The position numbers and the translations under genes are program-made. Source: RAM1 sp050247515 (GTDB taxonomy: Bacteria; Pseudomonadota; Gammaproteobacteria; Burkholderiales; Burkholderiaceae_C). Taken from it: a stretch of 64,000 nt of DNA. Where the stretch lies: the NCBI GenBank assembly GCA_050247515.1, contig JBFWUB010000004.1, positions 124,001-188,000 of the forward strand. The letters are read 5' to 3'. Of the stretch, positions 24,768 through 33,124 are shown piece after piece (the stretch's first letter is position 1; the number at the start of each line of letters is the position of its first letter). The notes beneath the pieces were generated by a model. It saw nothing but the letters and a program-made list of their open reading frames with translations. It was not told the DNA's origin and did no database searches.

Positions 24768-25811
24768 TCATTGTTCCTTGATGCCGGCCACCTTGATCAC
24801 GCGCACCCAGCGCTCCATCTCGTTGGCGACGAATTTGGTGTATTCGGCCTGGCCCTGCGGCGGCACCACAAAGCCGGTGCTTTCCATCTTGGTGCGGATC
24901 GCAGGGGTGTTCATGGCGGCGACCAGCGCGGCTTCCAGCTTGTCCACGATGGGTTTGGGCGTGCCCTTGGCCACCGAGATGCCCGACCACGACAGCGCAC
25001 TGAAGCCGGGGAAGCCCGCCTCATGGATCGTGGGCACATCGGGGTACAGCGGGTTGCGCTGCAGGCTGCTGACAGCCAGCGCCTTGAGCTTGCCGGCCTT
25101 GATGTGCTGCAAGGCAGTGTCCTGGTTGATGAACATCACCGGGATCTGTCCGCCCAGCAGGTCAATCATCATCGGGCCGCCGCCGCGGTAGGGGATGCCG
25201 ACCATGAACAGCGGCTTGCAGTTTTCCTTTTTGGCGCCGGTGCAGGTGCTGGCCGTCTGCTTGAGCAGCTCCATGGCCATGTGGCCCGAGGCCGCCGGCG
25301 TATAGCCGTAGTTCAGCTTGCCCGGGTTGGCCCGGCCATAGGCCAGGAATTCCTGGAAGGTATTGAATGGGGCTGTGGGGTGGGCCACCAGCACGTTGGG
25401 GCCCGAATGCACCTGCGTGAGGTGGATGAAATCCTTGTTGGAGTCATACGGCATGCGCGGGTTGATGCCGTGCGCCACCGCGTTCTGGCCCACGCCGGTC
25501 TGGATCAGCGTGTAGCCATCGGCCGGTGCCTTCAGGCCGCGGTCGGTGCCCACCACGCCGCCGGCGCCGCCGATGTTTTCAATCAGCACCGGCTGCTTGA
25601 GCTGTCTGGCCAGCTCTTCAGACAGCATGCGCGCCATCACGTCGCTGGTGCCGCCAGCGGGGAACGGCGAAATGATCTTGATGGGTTTGCTGGGGTAGTC
25701 GGCCTGTGCCATGCCGGCCAGGGGCCAGGTGGCAGCCAGCGCGGTGCACACAGCCACGCGCAGGAAGGCGCGCGTCGAACGGGAAGAACGGACGGGGCGG
25801 GGCAGGGTCAT
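24768..25811 (-). CDS. Bug-type tripartite tricarboxylate transporter solute receptor
   Basis: A 347-residue periplasmic binding protein of the Bug/TctC family. The signal peptide ends near AQA at residue 37, followed by the family opening DYPSKPIKIISPFPAGGTSD; AGGVVGTDRGLKAPADGYT matches the first ligand-binding loop. A CTGAKKENC segment could form a small disulfide loop. No TctA/TctB membrane genes are in the window, so it may share transporter subunits encoded elsewhere or act as a sensor. It is the first gene of the sugar-acid operon and is divergent from its presumed GntR regulator. Confidence 0.9.
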   Translation of the reverse strand: MTLPRPVRSSRSTRAFLRVAVCTALAATWPLAGMAQADYPSKPIKIISPFPAGGTSDVMARMLSEELARQLKQPVLIENIGGAGGVVGTDRGLKAPADGYTLIQTGVGQNAVAHGINPRMPYDSNKDFIHLTQVHSGPNVLVAHPTAPFNTFQEFLAYGRANPGKLNYGYTPAASGHMAMELLKQTASTCTGAKKENCKPLFMVGIPYRGGGPMMIDLLGGQIPVMFINQDTALQHIKAGKLKALAVSSLQRNPLYPDVPTIHEAGFPGFSALSWSGISVAKGTPKPIVDKLEAALVAAMNTPAIRTKMESTGFVVPPQGQAEYTKFVANEMERWVRVIKVAGIKEQ

Positions 25812-25832
25812 GGTTTGTCTCCAGGGTTGTTA

Positions 25833-25848
25833 TCTAGTATTCTAGTAT
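25833..25848. promoter_or_regulatory. Candidate GntR operator, tandem TCTAGTAT repeats
   Basis: Two head-to-tail copies of TCTAGTAT form an AT-rich island containing CTAG-TATT-CTAG in the 57-base gap between the divergent Bug and GntR genes. The position fits an operator or overlapping promoters for both genes. Confidence 0.55.
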
Positions 25849-25868
25849 CCCGAAATAAAATAAACAAC

Positions 25869-26582
25869 ATGGCACGAACCCGACCGAACATCCCCGAGCT
25901 GGCCGCGCCCGCAGCGAGCCCCGCGCGCGGGCAGATGGGCCGCGACGTGTATGAATCGATCCGCTCGGCCATCCTGGACTGCACGTTCCTGCCGGGCATG
26001 GCGCTGTCGGAGCAGGCGGTGTCTGATGGGCTGCAGGTCAGCCGCGCACCGGTGCGCGAAGCCTTTCGCCGGCTGGTGACTGAGGGCCTGCTGGAGGCCG
26101 TGCCACAGCGCGGCACCTTTGTGGCGCGCCTGAGCCGCGCCAAAATTGCCGACGCCATCTTTGTGCGCGAGGCCATTGAATGCCGCGCGGCGGCGCTGGC
26201 GGCCCAGGCACCGCTTGCACAGCGCCGCACGCTGGAAAAAATCGTGAGCCGCCAGGCCAGGGCCAGCGCGCAGAAAGACTACGCCACCCACCTGAGCGCC
26301 GACGAAGAATTCCATCACCAGATCCTGGTGCTGGCCGGCCACCCTCATGCCTGGACGCCGCTGCGCCTGGCGCGCACTGGCATGAACCGCATCCGCCACC
26401 TGGCGATCCCTGTGGTGGGCAGCAACCAGATCGCCATCGACCACCACCGCCTGATTGTGCAGGCCATCCTGGACGGTGACGGCGCTGCGGCCAGCGAGGC
26501 CATGCGCGTGCATATCCAGTCGCCGCTGGGCTTTCTGGATGCGATTCTCGAGCGCTGCCCGCAGTACTTCGAGGCAGACTGA
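25869..26582 (+). CDS. GntR-family transcriptional regulator (FadR/FCD subfamily)
   Basis: A 237-residue regulator. The N-terminal GntR winged helix lies at about residues 22-90 (ALSEQAVSDGLQVSRAPVREAFRRLVTEGLLEAVPQRGTFV), and the C-terminal FCD effector domain at about 98-220 contains the metal-binding histidines (HHQILVLAGH, IDHHRLIV). Such proteins usually bind organic acids and repress adjacent catabolic genes. It is divergent from the Bug-dehydratase-dehydrogenase-aldolase operon and probably controls it. ATG at 25869 is the first start in the conserved region. Confidence 0.92.
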   Translation: MARTRPNIPELAAPAASPARGQMGRDVYESIRSAILDCTFLPGMALSEQAVSDGLQVSRAPVREAFRRLVTEGLLEAVPQRGTFVARLSRAKIADAIFVREAIECRAAALAAQAPLAQRRTLEKIVSRQARASAQKDYATHLSADEEFHHQILVLAGHPHAWTPLRLARTGMNRIRHLAIPVVGSNQIAIDHHRLIVQAILDGDGAAASEAMRVHIQSPLGFLDAILERCPQYFEAD

Positions 26583-26601
26583 GTCCGTGCGTTCACCCAT
26601 G

Positions 26602-26627
26602 AAAAAAGGCCCGCAAGGCGGGCCTTT
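26602..26627 (-). terminator. Rho-independent terminator for hppA
   Basis: A 10-base stem AAAGGCCCGC/GCGGGCCTTT with a 3-base loop lies between the convergent gntR-type and hppA genes. Read on the minus strand it is followed by TTTTTTC, so it ends hppA transcripts; on the plus strand the T run is only three bases. Confidence 0.85.
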
Positions 26628-26648
26628 GGGCTGAAGGGCAGGGCCGTA

Positions 26649-28736
26649 TCAGCCGGCGTGGAACTTCACCACCAGCGGCACGATGAGCAGCGCCACGATG
26701 TTGATGATCTTGATCAGCGGGTTGATGGCCGGGCCGGCCGTGTCCTTGTAGGGGTCGCCCACGGTGTCGCCGGTCACGGCGGCCTTGTGGGTTTCGCCAC
26801 CCTTCTTGTGGGTCACGCCGTCCTTGTCCACGAAGTCGTCTTCGATGAGCTTCTTGGCGTTGTCCCAGGCGCCGCCGCCGGTACACATCGAGATGGCGAC
26901 GAACAGGCCGGTGATGATGGTGCCCATCAGCAAACCGCCCAGCGCCTTGGGGCCCAGCACCAGGCCCACCACGATCGGCACCACCACCGGCAGCAGCGAC
27001 GGCACGATCATTTCCTTGATGGCGGCGGTGGTCAGCATGTCCACGGCCTTGCCGTATTCGGGCTTGCCCGTGCCTTCCATGATGCCCTTGATGTCGCGGA
27101 ACTGGCGACGCACTTCCACGACCACGGCGCCGGCGGCGCGGCCCACGGCCTCCATGGCCATGGCGCCAAACAGGTAGGGGATCAGGCCGCCAATGAACAG
27201 GCCCACGATCACCATCGGGTCGCTCAGGTCAAAGGTGATGGCCTTGCCGTAGGTCTCCAGCTTGTGGGTGTAGTCGGCAAACAGCACCAGCGCGGCCAGG
27301 CCGGCGGAGCCGATGGCATAGCCCTTGGTCACCGCCTTGGTCGTGTTGCCCACGGCGTCCAGCGGGTCGGTGATGTCGCGCACGCTGCTGGGCAGCTCGG
27401 ACATCTCGGCAATGCCGCCGGCGTTGTCGGTGATGGGGCCGTAGGCGTCCAGCGCCACCACGATGCCGGCCATGCTCAGCATGGACGTGGCGGCAATGGC
27501 AATGCCGTACAGGCCGGCCAGGCCGTAGGCCACCAGGATGGCGATACATACAAACACCACAGGCCAGGCGGTGGAGCGCATGGACACACCCAGGCCGGCA
27601 ATGATGTTCGTGCCATGGCCCGTGGTGGACGCCTGCGCGATGTGGCGCACCGGCGAGTACTGTGTGCCGGTGTAGAACTCGGTGATCCACACCAGGATGC
27701 CGGTCAGCGCCAGGCCGACCACACAGGCGCCGAACAGCTTCATCTGCGCGCCGGCGCCGCCCAGTGCGTTGTCCGGGATCAGCTGCTTGGTCACGAAGAA
27801 GAAGGCAATCAGGCTGAGCACGCCCGCAATCGCCAGGCCTTTGTACAGGGCGGGCATGACGTTCTTCATGCCCGGCGAGGCCTTCACGAAGAAGCAGCCG
27901 ATGATGGACGCGATGATGGACACGCCGCCCAGCGCCAGCGGGTACAGCACGGCGTTCAGCGGGGCCGCTGCCACCAGCAGGGCGCCCAGCACCATGGTGG
28001 CGATCAGCGTCACGGCGTAGGTCTCGAACAGGTCAGCGGCCATGCCGGCGCAGTCGCCCACGTTGTCGCCCACGTTGTCGGCAATCACGGCGGGGTTGCG
28101 CGGGTCGTCCTCGGGGATGCCGGCTTCCACCTTGCCCACCAGGTCGGCGCCCACGTCGGCGCCCTTGGTGAAGATGCCGCCACCCAGGCGCGCAAAGATC
28201 GAGATCAGCGACGAACCGAAGGCAAAGCCGATCAGCGGGTTGAGCAGGGCGGCAAAAGCCTTGCCGTCCGCCGGGATGCCGCCGGCCGTGAGGTACCAGT
28301 AAAAGCCGGTCACGCCCAGCAGGCCCAGGCCCACCACCAGCATGCCGGTGATGGCGCCGCCGCGGAAGGCCACGTCCAGCGCCGGGCCGATGCCCTTGGT
28401 GGCGGCCTGCGCCGTGCGCACGTTGGCCCGCACGGACACGTTCATGCCGATGAAGCCGCAGGCGCCTGAGAGCACCGCGCCGATCACAAAGCCGATGGAA
28501 GTCTTGACGTCCAGGAAGATGCCGATCAGCACCGCCAGCACCACGCCCACGATGGCGATGGTCTTGTACTGCCGTGCCAGATAGGCCGCCGCGCCGGCCT
28601 GGATGGCCGCCGCGATTTCCTGCATGCGGGCGTTGCCCGCGTCTTGCGAAAGAATCCAGCCGCGTGCCCAGAAGCCGTATGCCACGGCCACGAACCCGCA
28701 GACGAGCGCCAGAATCAGCGCCGAGTTGCCTGTCAT
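26649..28736 (-). CDS. hppA: Membrane-bound proton-translocating pyrophosphatase
   Basis: A 695-residue H+-pumping pyrophosphatase with about 16 membrane segments. The substrate-binding segment DVGADLVGKVEAGIPEDDPR and the acidic motif DNVGDNVGDCAGMAADLFE are intact. The residue that separates subclasses is Lys in GNTTKAVTKG, where K+-dependent enzymes have Ala, so this should be the potassium-independent type. It couples PPi hydrolysis to proton export. ATG at 28736 has an AAGGAG site. It is divergent from the soluble pyrophosphatase gene, with a partial palindrome in the 218-base spacer. Confidence 0.94.
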   Translation of the reverse strand: MTGNSALILALVCGFVAVAYGFWARGWILSQDAGNARMQEIAAAIQAGAAAYLARQYKTIAIVGVVLAVLIGIFLDVKTSIGFVIGAVLSGACGFIGMNVSVRANVRTAQAATKGIGPALDVAFRGGAITGMLVVGLGLLGVTGFYWYLTAGGIPADGKAFAALLNPLIGFAFGSSLISIFARLGGGIFTKGADVGADLVGKVEAGIPEDDPRNPAVIADNVGDNVGDCAGMAADLFETYAVTLIATMVLGALLVAAAPLNAVLYPLALGGVSIIASIIGCFFVKASPGMKNVMPALYKGLAIAGVLSLIAFFFVTKQLIPDNALGGAGAQMKLFGACVVGLALTGILVWITEFYTGTQYSPVRHIAQASTTGHGTNIIAGLGVSMRSTAWPVVFVCIAILVAYGLAGLYGIAIAATSMLSMAGIVVALDAYGPITDNAGGIAEMSELPSSVRDITDPLDAVGNTTKAVTKGYAIGSAGLAALVLFADYTHKLETYGKAITFDLSDPMVIVGLFIGGLIPYLFGAMAMEAVGRAAGAVVVEVRRQFRDIKGIMEGTGKPEYGKAVDMLTTAAIKEMIVPSLLPVVVPIVVGLVLGPKALGGLLMGTIITGLFVAISMCTGGGAWDNAKKLIEDDFVDKDGVTHKKGGETHKAAVTGDTVGDPYKDTAGPAINPLIKIINIVALLIVPLVVKFHAG

Positions 28737-28901
28737 TTGTAAATCTCCTTCGTTGTTTCGCTTGGAGGGGGTGCCACGCGAGCGGTACCCCCGCTGCGTT
28801 GCTTCCTCGTCGCTCCCAACTGGCGGAGACGATTGGCCAACGGGCGGACTGTAGCGTGAAAAAGTGACGGTTCCGCGACCCGCAAGGCCCATGAAAGTAA
28901 A

Positions 28902-28919
28902 ATCAGGGTTAATCCTGAT
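28902..28919. promoter_or_regulatory. Near-perfect palindrome ATCAGG-N6-CCTGAT upstream of ppa
   Basis: ATCAGGGTTAATCCTGAT is symmetric at 16 of 18 positions and lies 36 bases before the ppa ATG, between the two divergent pyrophosphatase genes. It could be an operator or part of the ppa promoter region; no regulator can be assigned. Confidence 0.4.
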
Positions 28920-28954
28920 CTCCCTTTTTCCTACTTCCACGACCTAAAAGAACC

Positions 28955-29491
28955 ATGTCCCTCGACAAAGTCTCCCCCGGCAAGCATGTTCCCGACGCGT
29001 TCAACGTGATCATTGAAATCCCGATGAACGCCGACCCCGTGAAGTACGAGGTGGACAAGGAGTCCGGCGCGATCTTTGTGGACCGCTTCATGAGCACGTC
29101 CATGCACTACCCCACCAATTACGGGTACGTGCCCAAGACCATCAGCGGCGACGGCGACCCGGTGGACGTGCTGGTGATCACCCCCGTGCCGCTGATCCCC
29201 GGCGTGGTGGTGACCTGCCGCCCCATCGGCATCCTGAAGATGCAGGATGAAGCCGGCGAAGACGGCAAGGTGCTGGCCGTGCCCACCGACAAGATCCTGT
29301 CGATCTACACCCAGTGGCAAAAGCCCGAAGACCTGAACCCCCTGCGCCTGAAGACCATCGCGCACTTCTTTGAGCATTACAAGGACCTGGAGCCGGGCAA
29401 ATGGGTCAAGATCCTGGGCTGGGAAGGCCCGGAAGCCGCCAAGAAGGAAATCCTGGACGGCATCGCCAACTACAACAAGGCGAACGCCTGA
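28955..29491 (+). CDS. ppa: Soluble inorganic pyrophosphatase (family I)
   Basis: A 178-residue cytoplasmic enzyme hydrolysing PPi to two phosphates. The family I signature DGDPVDVLVI with its metal-binding aspartates is at residues about 66-75; the opening NVIIEIPMNADPVKYEVDKESG and YPTNYGYVPKT are also diagnostic. The length matches bacterial family I enzymes. Having it head to head with the membrane pyrophosphatase places both PPi-consuming routes at one locus. Its stop lies six bases from the convergent hydrolase gene. Confidence 0.96.
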   Translation: MSLDKVSPGKHVPDAFNVIIEIPMNADPVKYEVDKESGAIFVDRFMSTSMHYPTNYGYVPKTISGDGDPVDVLVITPVPLIPGVVVTCRPIGILKMQDEAGEDGKVLAVPTDKILSIYTQWQKPEDLNPLRLKTIAHFFEHYKDLEPGKWVKILGWEGPEAAKKEILDGIANYNKANA

Positions 29492-29496
29492 CCAGC

Positions 29497-30294
29497 CTAC
29501 CGATGGGGGTCCGGGTACAGCAGCCCCTTCAGGCCGAACAGGCCTGACCGGTCAAACGGGGCCCAATCCCCCTCGGGCTGTGCCAGCCGGTCGGCCACGG
29601 CCCACCAGGTGCTGGGGTTCAGGCCGATGCCGATGTGGCTGGCCACGACTTCGATGTTTTCGGTGTGCGGGTTGTGATCCGCCGGCCGCTGGAAGCTGCC
29701 TTGCCAGGCCACGATGCCGTCGCTGCGCGACCAGATGCTGGTGGTGGGCACGGGTGGCGCCTCAGGCAGGTTGTACTGGCCGGCTTCGCGTTCGATGTTG
29801 CGCCCGCTGGTCAACTCGTAGATGCGCCACGCGTTGGTGGATCGGGGTGGCCCGGCGAACGGCGTACCCAGCGTGATGACACCGCGCACGCAGTCGGGCA
29901 TCTCCTTGGCCAGCTCACGCGCATACACACCGCCCAGGCTCCAGCCCAGCAGGCTGACCTTGCGGCCGCTGGCATCGCAGGCCGCCTGCACCTGGCGCTT
30001 GGCGGCGTCCAGCACGCCGGCGCGCGGCCCGAAGTTGAAGCCCTGGCTCCAGCCCTGCGTCTGGTAGCCCAGCGAGCCGATGTAGCGGCGCAGCGGGATG
30101 GTGCTGGCGTCGCTGGCGCTCAGGCCGGGGAACACGATCACGCCATGGCCGTCGCCTGCCGGCGCGCGCTGCAGCGCAGGCCAGGCCGGCAGCAGCGCGC
30201 CGAATTCCCAGGGGGCGCGAAACTCAAGCGCCAGCAGTGCGAGGCTTGGCGCGCGCAGGTCGTCCAGGGGTTCGTGAGGTTTTTTGGTTGCCAT
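29497..30294 (-). CDS. Alpha/beta hydrolase, probable lipase/esterase
   Basis: A 265-residue alpha/beta hydrolase. The nucleophile elbow GWSLGG is near residue 122, preceded by the oxyanion strand VIVFPGLSASD. An acid residue candidate is in SRSDGIVAWQG and the histidine candidate is in VASHIGIG. Two ATGs (30300 and 30294) are possible; I chose the second, which opens MATKKPHEPLDD. It overlaps the end of the wax ester synthase gene, so it is the second gene of a lipid operon and may act on acylglycerols or wax esters. Confidence 0.82.
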   Translation of the reverse strand: MATKKPHEPLDDLRAPSLALLALEFRAPWEFGALLPAWPALQRAPAGDGHGVIVFPGLSASDASTIPLRRYIGSLGYQTQGWSQGFNFGPRAGVLDAAKRQVQAACDASGRKVSLLGWSLGGVYARELAKEMPDCVRGVITLGTPFAGPPRSTNAWRIYELTSGRNIEREAGQYNLPEAPPVPTTSIWSRSDGIVAWQGSFQRPADHNPHTENIEVVASHIGIGLNPSTWWAVADRLAQPEGDWAPFDRSGLFGLKGLLYPDPHR

Positions 30295-31906
30295 GAGCAT
30301 GGGTTGTCTGCTTGCCCGTAGTCGTTCTGGGTGGCACGGTAGCAGCTTTGGCCGTTTGTGCAGGCGCAGGGGCGGCGGGTTTAGAGGGGCGCACCCTGGA
30401 TTTCGTCTCCTTGGTGACCGGGGCCGTAGTGGTTACTACCGAGGCCTGGCCCAGGGCGTACAACTTTTGGGCGTCTTCAAACGCGGCCTGCAGCGCGTCG
30501 GCCAGGTCCTTCAGGTGCGGCACGGCTTTTCTGTCGGCAATGATGCCGAAGTCCACGCTGCCCGCATACGTCTGGATGGTGATGTTCAGCGCCAGCCCGT
30601 GCATCACGATGGACAGCGGGTGGAAGGTGAGCATGCGCGCGCCCGCCAGGTACAGCGGCACCTGCGGCCCGGGCACGTTGCTGATGGCCAGGTTGGCCAC
30701 CATCGGCAGCCGGTCGGCAAAGCCCGAGCGGCCATAGGTCTTGAGCGCGGCGCGCGCGGCGCCCCCCACGATCCACGGCGCCAGGAACGACGGGTAGTCG
30801 GTGGGCAACACGCTCTTGAGGTTGACCAGCGCCTGTTTGACCTTGCCCGTGGACGCCATGATGGCGTTCATGCGTTTCATGGGGTGGGCCAGGTGCGTGC
30901 CCAGGTCCACCAGGCTCATGGACGCCTGGTTGTTGAGCTCTTTGTTGTTTTCCTCGCGCAGGCTCACCGGCATGGCGGCAATCAGCGGCTTTTTCGGGAT
31001 GGTCGCGTGCTTTGCCAGGTAGGTGCGCAAGGCGGTAGAGCAGATCCACAGCACGATGTCGTTGAACGAGCCGCCGACCGCCTTGGCCATGGCGCGGCAG
31101 TCGGCAAACGGCAGGCTGGCTGTGGCGAACACACGCTGCGTGGTGATGCCGGTGTTGAAGATGGTCCTGGGCGCGAGCTGGATGGGTGACTTGGGCCGCA
31201 GGCTGGTGATGCCCTTGCCGCCGCCCTTGACCGACTGGCGCGCCACCGTGCTGCCCAGGCTGGACGCCGCCGACGGCAGCGCGCGTGCCAGCTTGGCGTA
31301 CTGCGTCAGCGAGTTGGAAAACACCGCGCCGATCATCTCGCCGATCTTCAGGTCACCGGCGGTGCGGCGCTTGCGCGCGGGGTCGGGCGGGGGCACGTCG
31401 CGCGGCACCGGGCCCAGGTCCAGTACGGCGTTGGCCAGCACGGTGCCGCCCTTGCCGTCCAGTGCGGCGTGGTGGATCTTGGAGTAAAAGCCCACCAGCT
31501 TGCATTGCACCGGCAGGCCCGGCGGCGGCTTGATGTTGTCAAACACATAGAACTCCCACAGCGGGCGTTCGCGGTCGATCAGCTCGCCGTGCAGCTTGGC
31601 CGCCATGGCCTCGGCCTGCTTCACCGTCATGGCCGAGCCCTTGACCTTGCGGATGTGAAAGTCCAGATCCACCTCGTCGGCCTCCACCCACAGCGGGTGG
31701 CCCAGGTCAAACGGCATGAAGGCCAGCTTGCGGCTGAACACCGGTGCCAGGTGCATGCGTTTGGCAATGTGGGCCTGCAGCACCTTGTGAAAGCTGCCCT
31801 TGAAGCCCGCGGGCAGCTCGTACAGGTTCAGCGAGCCCACGTGCATCGGGGTCTCGGGTGTTTCCAGGTACAGGAAGGTGGCGTCCAGCCCGCTCAGTGA
31901 TTTCAT
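30224..31906 (-). CDS. Wax ester synthase/acyl-CoA:diacylglycerol acyltransferase (WS/DGAT)
   Basis: A 560-residue bifunctional acyltransferase that makes wax esters or triacylglycerol from acyl-CoA. The active-site motif HHxxxDG reads HHAALDG near residue 147, and the opening LSGLDATFLYLETPETPMHVGSL and the NDIVLW motif are both present. The catalytic core ends around residue 470. The last roughly 85 residues form an Ala/Pro/Thr/Lys-rich tail that is not part of the family and overlaps the next gene by about 71 bases. It implies neutral-lipid storage in this organism. Confidence 0.9.
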   Translation of the reverse strand: MKSLSGLDATFLYLETPETPMHVGSLNLYELPAGFKGSFHKVLQAHIAKRMHLAPVFSRKLAFMPFDLGHPLWVEADEVDLDFHIRKVKGSAMTVKQAEAMAAKLHGELIDRERPLWEFYVFDNIKPPPGLPVQCKLVGFYSKIHHAALDGKGGTVLANAVLDLGPVPRDVPPPDPARKRRTAGDLKIGEMIGAVFSNSLTQYAKLARALPSAASSLGSTVARQSVKGGGKGITSLRPKSPIQLAPRTIFNTGITTQRVFATASLPFADCRAMAKAVGGSFNDIVLWICSTALRTYLAKHATIPKKPLIAAMPVSLREENNKELNNQASMSLVDLGTHLAHPMKRMNAIMASTGKVKQALVNLKSVLPTDYPSFLAPWIVGGAARAALKTYGRSGFADRLPMVANLAISNVPGPQVPLYLAGARMLTFHPLSIVMHGLALNITIQTYAGSVDFGIIADRKAVPHLKDLADALQAAFEDAQKLYALGQASVVTTTAPVTKETKSRVRPSKPAAPAPAQTAKAATVPPRTTTGKQTTHAHGNQKTSRTPGRPARAKPRTAGA

Positions 31907-31956
31907 GGTGTCTCCGGTTCTGGAGCCACGTTACCCGACCTCATGCGGGGCGCGAA

Positions 31957-33117
31957 CTAGGGTTTGTCTGCCCTGAACGGGCTGCGCTGGGCCAGGTGTT
32001 CCACATAACTGTCGATGCCCTGGCCCTCGCGCGCCAGAAAGCGCTGCACCGCGTCGGCAAAGGCCGGGTGGGCCAGCCAGTGGGCGCTGGTGGTGCGCAC
32101 CGGCATCAGCGCGCGGGCCATCTTGTGCTCGCCCTGGGCACCGCCTTCAAAGCAGGTGTAGCCGTTGTCCATGCACCACTGCAGCGGCTGGTAGTAGCAC
32201 GCTTCAAAGTGCAGGCAGTCCACGCGCTGCAGCGCGCCCCAGTACCGGCCGTAGGCTGTGCCGGTGCCGTCCAGCCCGATCAGGCTGGTGGCGATCGGGT
32301 GCCCGCCGTGCTCGGCGGTGAACATGAGCCATTGCTGCGGCATGTGGGCCGCCATGCGGTGAAAGAAGTCGCGCGTGAGGTAGGGCGCGTTGCCGTGCTC
32401 CAGGTAGGTGCGTTCGTAGCAGCGGTAGAAAAACTCCCAGTCCTGCGCCGTGATGTCCGCGCCCCGCGCGTGGCGGAAGACCACGCCGGCCTCGGCCACC
32501 TTGCGCCGCTCCTGGCGGATCTTCTTGCGCTTGTCCTGGCTCAGGCTGGCCAGGAAGGCGTCGAAGTCTGCATAGCCTTCGTTTTTCCAGTGGAACTGGA
32601 CGGTGTGGCGCTGCATGAGGCTGCTGGCGTCACAGGCTTCAATGTCGTCGTCTGCGGCAAACAGCAGGTGCAATGACGAAAGGCCCTCCTTGCCGCAGTA
32701 CTCGACCACGGCGCGCACCAGCGCCTGGCGCGCCGTCGCATCGCGCGCCAGAAGCCGCGCACCCGGCACGGGTGTGAACGGCACGGCCACCAGTGCCTTG
32801 GGGTAGTAGGCCAGACCCTGCTGCTCGTAGGCATTGGCCCAGGCCCAGTCAAACACATATTCGCCGTACGAATGGTCCTTGAGGTACAGGGGGCAGGCCG
32901 CATGCAGATCGTTGCCACGCCACAGCGTCATGAAGCGCGGCGTCCATCCGGTGGCGGGTGTGGCGCTGCCGCTTTCGTGCAGCGCTGCCAGGTACTCGTG
33001 GCGCATGAACGGGCCGGCGTGGGGCTGCAGCGCGAGCAGGGCGTTCCAGTCCTGCGCACTCACCTCCAGCGGCGAAGCCAGAACCCGGGTGACATAATCG
33101 TTTGAACTGAATTGCAC
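31957..33117 (-). CDS. FemAB/GNAT-like protein (PF04339 peptidogalycan-type)
   Basis: A 386-residue protein of the PF04339 group, an acyltransferase-fold family related to FemAB peptidoglycan aminoacyltransferases. Visible conserved stretches are GPFMRHEYLAALHESG near the start, the basic SQDKRKKIRQERRKV mid-protein, and FEGGAQGEHKMARALMP near the end. Function is not established; roles in cell envelope or amino-acyl transfer are guesses. The start is probably GTG at 33117, seven bases from the divergent nadE ATG; the frame is open upstream but would overlap nadE. Confidence 0.75.
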   Translation of the reverse strand: MQFSSNDYVTRVLASPLEVSAQDWNALLALQPHAGPFMRHEYLAALHESGSATPATGWTPRFMTLWRGNDLHAACPLYLKDHSYGEYVFDWAWANAYEQQGLAYYPKALVAVPFTPVPGARLLARDATARQALVRAVVEYCGKEGLSSLHLLFAADDDIEACDASSLMQRHTVQFHWKNEGYADFDAFLASLSQDKRKKIRQERRKVAEAGVVFRHARGADITAQDWEFFYRCYERTYLEHGNAPYLTRDFFHRMAAHMPQQWLMFTAEHGGHPIATSLIGLDGTGTAYGRYWGALQRVDCLHFEACYYQPLQWCMDNGYTCFEGGAQGEHKMARALMPVRTTSAHWLAHPAFADAVQRFLAREGQGIDSYVEHLAQRSPFRADKP

Positions 33118-33124
33118 TGCTGGT

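Noticed and set aside
23087..24781. 564-residue plus-strand open frame opposite the dehydratase
   Set aside because: It is the shadow of an IlvD-family gene whose cluster cysteines are conserved on the minus strand.
26658..28469. 603-residue plus-strand open frame opposite hppA
   Set aside because: It is extremely His-rich (antisense of GTG/GTC/ATG-rich membrane codons) and opposes a canonical membrane pyrophosphatase.
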